DNA from: JACDBE01 sp051002015 | GTDB taxonomy: Bacteria > Actinomycetota > Acidimicrobiia > Spongiisociales > UBA5794 | Length of the DNA stretch: 15,330 nucleotides | Direction: 5' to 3' | NCBI GenBank assembly: GCA_051002015.1 | Contig: JBPCMS010000094.1 | Location: 1-15,330 of the forward strand | Part shown: in pieces, positions 14,760 to 15,330 of the stretch | How positions within the stretch are numbered: the stretch's first letter is position 1 | Layout: every line of letters begins with the position of its first letter | The notes under the pieces: generated by a model | The model's input: the letters and a program-made list of their open reading frames with translations, nothing else | Database searches by the model: none | Told to the model about the DNA's origin: nothing | Program-made: the position numbers and the translations under genes

Positions 14760-15330
14760 ATGCAGAACCGCACCAAAGCCATATTGGCGGCCACGGCCAT
14801 GGGATTGGCCGGGTTGTTGTTCGTGGTTCCTGCCCTGGCAGCCACGACCCAGTACTTCATGTCCTACGACGCCTCCACGGGTGCCCGGGTGACGCCGGGC
14901 ACGATCACGACGATGGACACGATCACGCTCGACGAGCCCGCCGGAGCCGTGTGCACCGTGGTGATCGAGCATCAGAACCAGTTGTCGGTCCACCCCGGCA
15001 ACAATCTGGTCCTGCTCCACAACGGGGACACCGTGGCCGAGATCGAAGGGATCGAGGAAGTGCCGTTCGAAACGACCAGCGCCACCGGTACCTTCATCGC
15101 CACCGGGAGCGACACGTTGGTGCTCGGTGTCGAGTCGACACTGGTGTACATCACCTCTGGGGTGGGGAGTGCGGTGATCACCTGCGAGTCGGAGCCGCCC
15201 GGTACCACGACGACCAGCGAGCCGCCTGGTACCACGACGACCACGGAGCCGCCTGGTACCACGACGACCACGGAGCCGCCTGGTACCACGACGACCACGG
15301 AGCCGCCTGGTACCACGACGACCACGGAGC
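14760..15330 (+). CDS. Secreted protein with C-terminal EPPGTTTTT tandem repeats, 3' end outside the window
   Basis: Function not recognised. ATG 14760 begins a clear Sec signal peptide: MQNRTKA, hydrophobic ILAATAMGLAGLLFVV, and cleavage after PALA near residue 27. A compact Thr/Val/Gly-rich, beta-like domain follows to about residue 143, with two cysteines (Cys65 in GAVCTVV and Cys142 in AVITCE) that could form a disulfide outside the cell. From residue 145 the chain is a 9-residue repeat of EPPGTTTTT type, in frame to the window edge with no stop. The repeat is probably an extended, possibly glycosylated wall-spanning linker, and whatever it carries lies beyond the window. GGAG (14752-14755) and AGGAAAGGA upstream are candidate Shine-Dalgarno sites. 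ATG 14747 is out of frame and lacks a signal peptide. A strong promoter and structured leader precede the gene. Confidence 0.82.
   Translation, partial: MQNRTKAILAATAMGLAGLLFVVPALAATTQYFMSYDASTGARVTPGTITTMDTITLDEPAGAVCTVVIEHQNQLSVHPGNNLVLLHNGDTVAEIEGIEEVPFETTSATGTFIATGSDTLVLGVESTLVYITSGVGSAVITCESEPPGTTTTSEPPGTTTTTEPPGTTTTTEPPGTTTTTEPPGTTTTTE
15192..15330 (+). repeat. 27-bp in-frame tandem repeat (5 units plus a partial sixth)
   Basis: Units start at 15192, 15219, 15246, 15273 and 15300, with a sixth entering at 15327. Units 2-5 are identical (GAGCCGCCTGGTACCACGAC, then GACCACG). Unit 1 differs at CCC for CCT and AGC for ACG. Each unit encodes EPPGTTTTT (EPPGTTTTS in the first). Identity down to silent positions points to recent expansion or homogenisation, and copy number may vary between strains. 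There are no spacers, so it is not a CRISPR array. Confidence 0.95.

Noticed and set aside
14972..15325. Minus-strand open frame encoding repeated VVVVPGGS
   Set aside because: It is the antisense of the EPPGTTTTT repeat. The plus frame has a signal peptide, promoter and Shine-Dalgarno.
15192..15330. CRISPR-like array
   Set aside because: Units are contiguous with no spacers, in frame, and code for a Thr/Pro-rich linker.

Overview
The window is high-GC bacterial chromosome, most likely from an actinobacterium. The GC content is high throughout and GTG and TTG starts are frequent. There is a DUF222/HNH protein of the type that is multi-copy in actinobacteria. The gene set uvrD/pcrA - sucC - sucD - purN - purH - folD - small membrane protein matches an actinobacterial core arrangement (from general knowledge, Mycobacterium has uvrD1-sucC-sucD-purN-purH close together, and folD next to a DUF3017-type membrane gene). 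Secreted proteins with Thr-rich 'TTTT' linkers, and an Icd of the E. coli type instead of the monomeric enzyme, suggest a lineage outside the classical mycobacteria/streptomycetes, perhaps Acidimicrobiia. That placement is inference only.

Layout. (1) 2-918: 3' part of a DUF222-HNH gene broken by a one-base frameshift. (2) 1079-3967: UvrD/PcrA helicase interrupted inside motif III by a 236-residue intein (1835-2542). (3) 4069-6689: a stand-alone cobalamin-binding subunit of a methylmalonyl-CoA-type mutase, then sucC and sucD (overlapping ATGA), followed by a GC-rich hairpin. (4) 6732-8601: two overlapping lipoprotein genes, a glutamine cyclotransferase and a polyhydroxybutyrate-depolymerase-like esterase. 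(5) 9567-8614, minus strand: a zinc-less medium-chain quinone-oxidoreductase-like enzyme, the only minus-strand gene. (6) 9687-13209: a 74-residue two-helix membrane protein, then purN-purH-folD-membrane protein, the last four linked by 4-base overlaps. (7) 13274-14476: NADP-type isocitrate dehydrogenase. (8) 14760 to the right edge: a secreted protein that enters a 27-bp (9-residue) tandem repeat and runs off the window.

Metabolically the centre is coherent. The mutase subunit leads propionyl/methylmalonyl-CoA into succinyl-CoA, SucCD converts succinyl-CoA to succinate with NTP formation, and Icd supplies 2-oxoglutarate and NADPH. PurN and PurH are the two 10-formyl-THF-using steps of purine synthesis, and FolD makes that cofactor, so purN-purH-folD form a pathway operon.

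Expression signals fall into two styles. uvrD, the mutase subunit gene, purN and the oxidoreductase gene have a TANNNT -10-like hexamer only 6-11 bases before the start and no Shine-Dalgarno, which suggests leaderless or nearly leaderless mRNAs. sucC, the 74-residue gene and icd have clear Shine-Dalgarno sequences. I see no new defence or mobile system. The items most worth a second look are the intein with its relic-like central insert, the structured leader and repeat array of the last gene, the fixed TANNNT-to-start spacing, and the frameshifted HNH gene. No tRNA, rRNA, IS element or CRISPR array was recognised.
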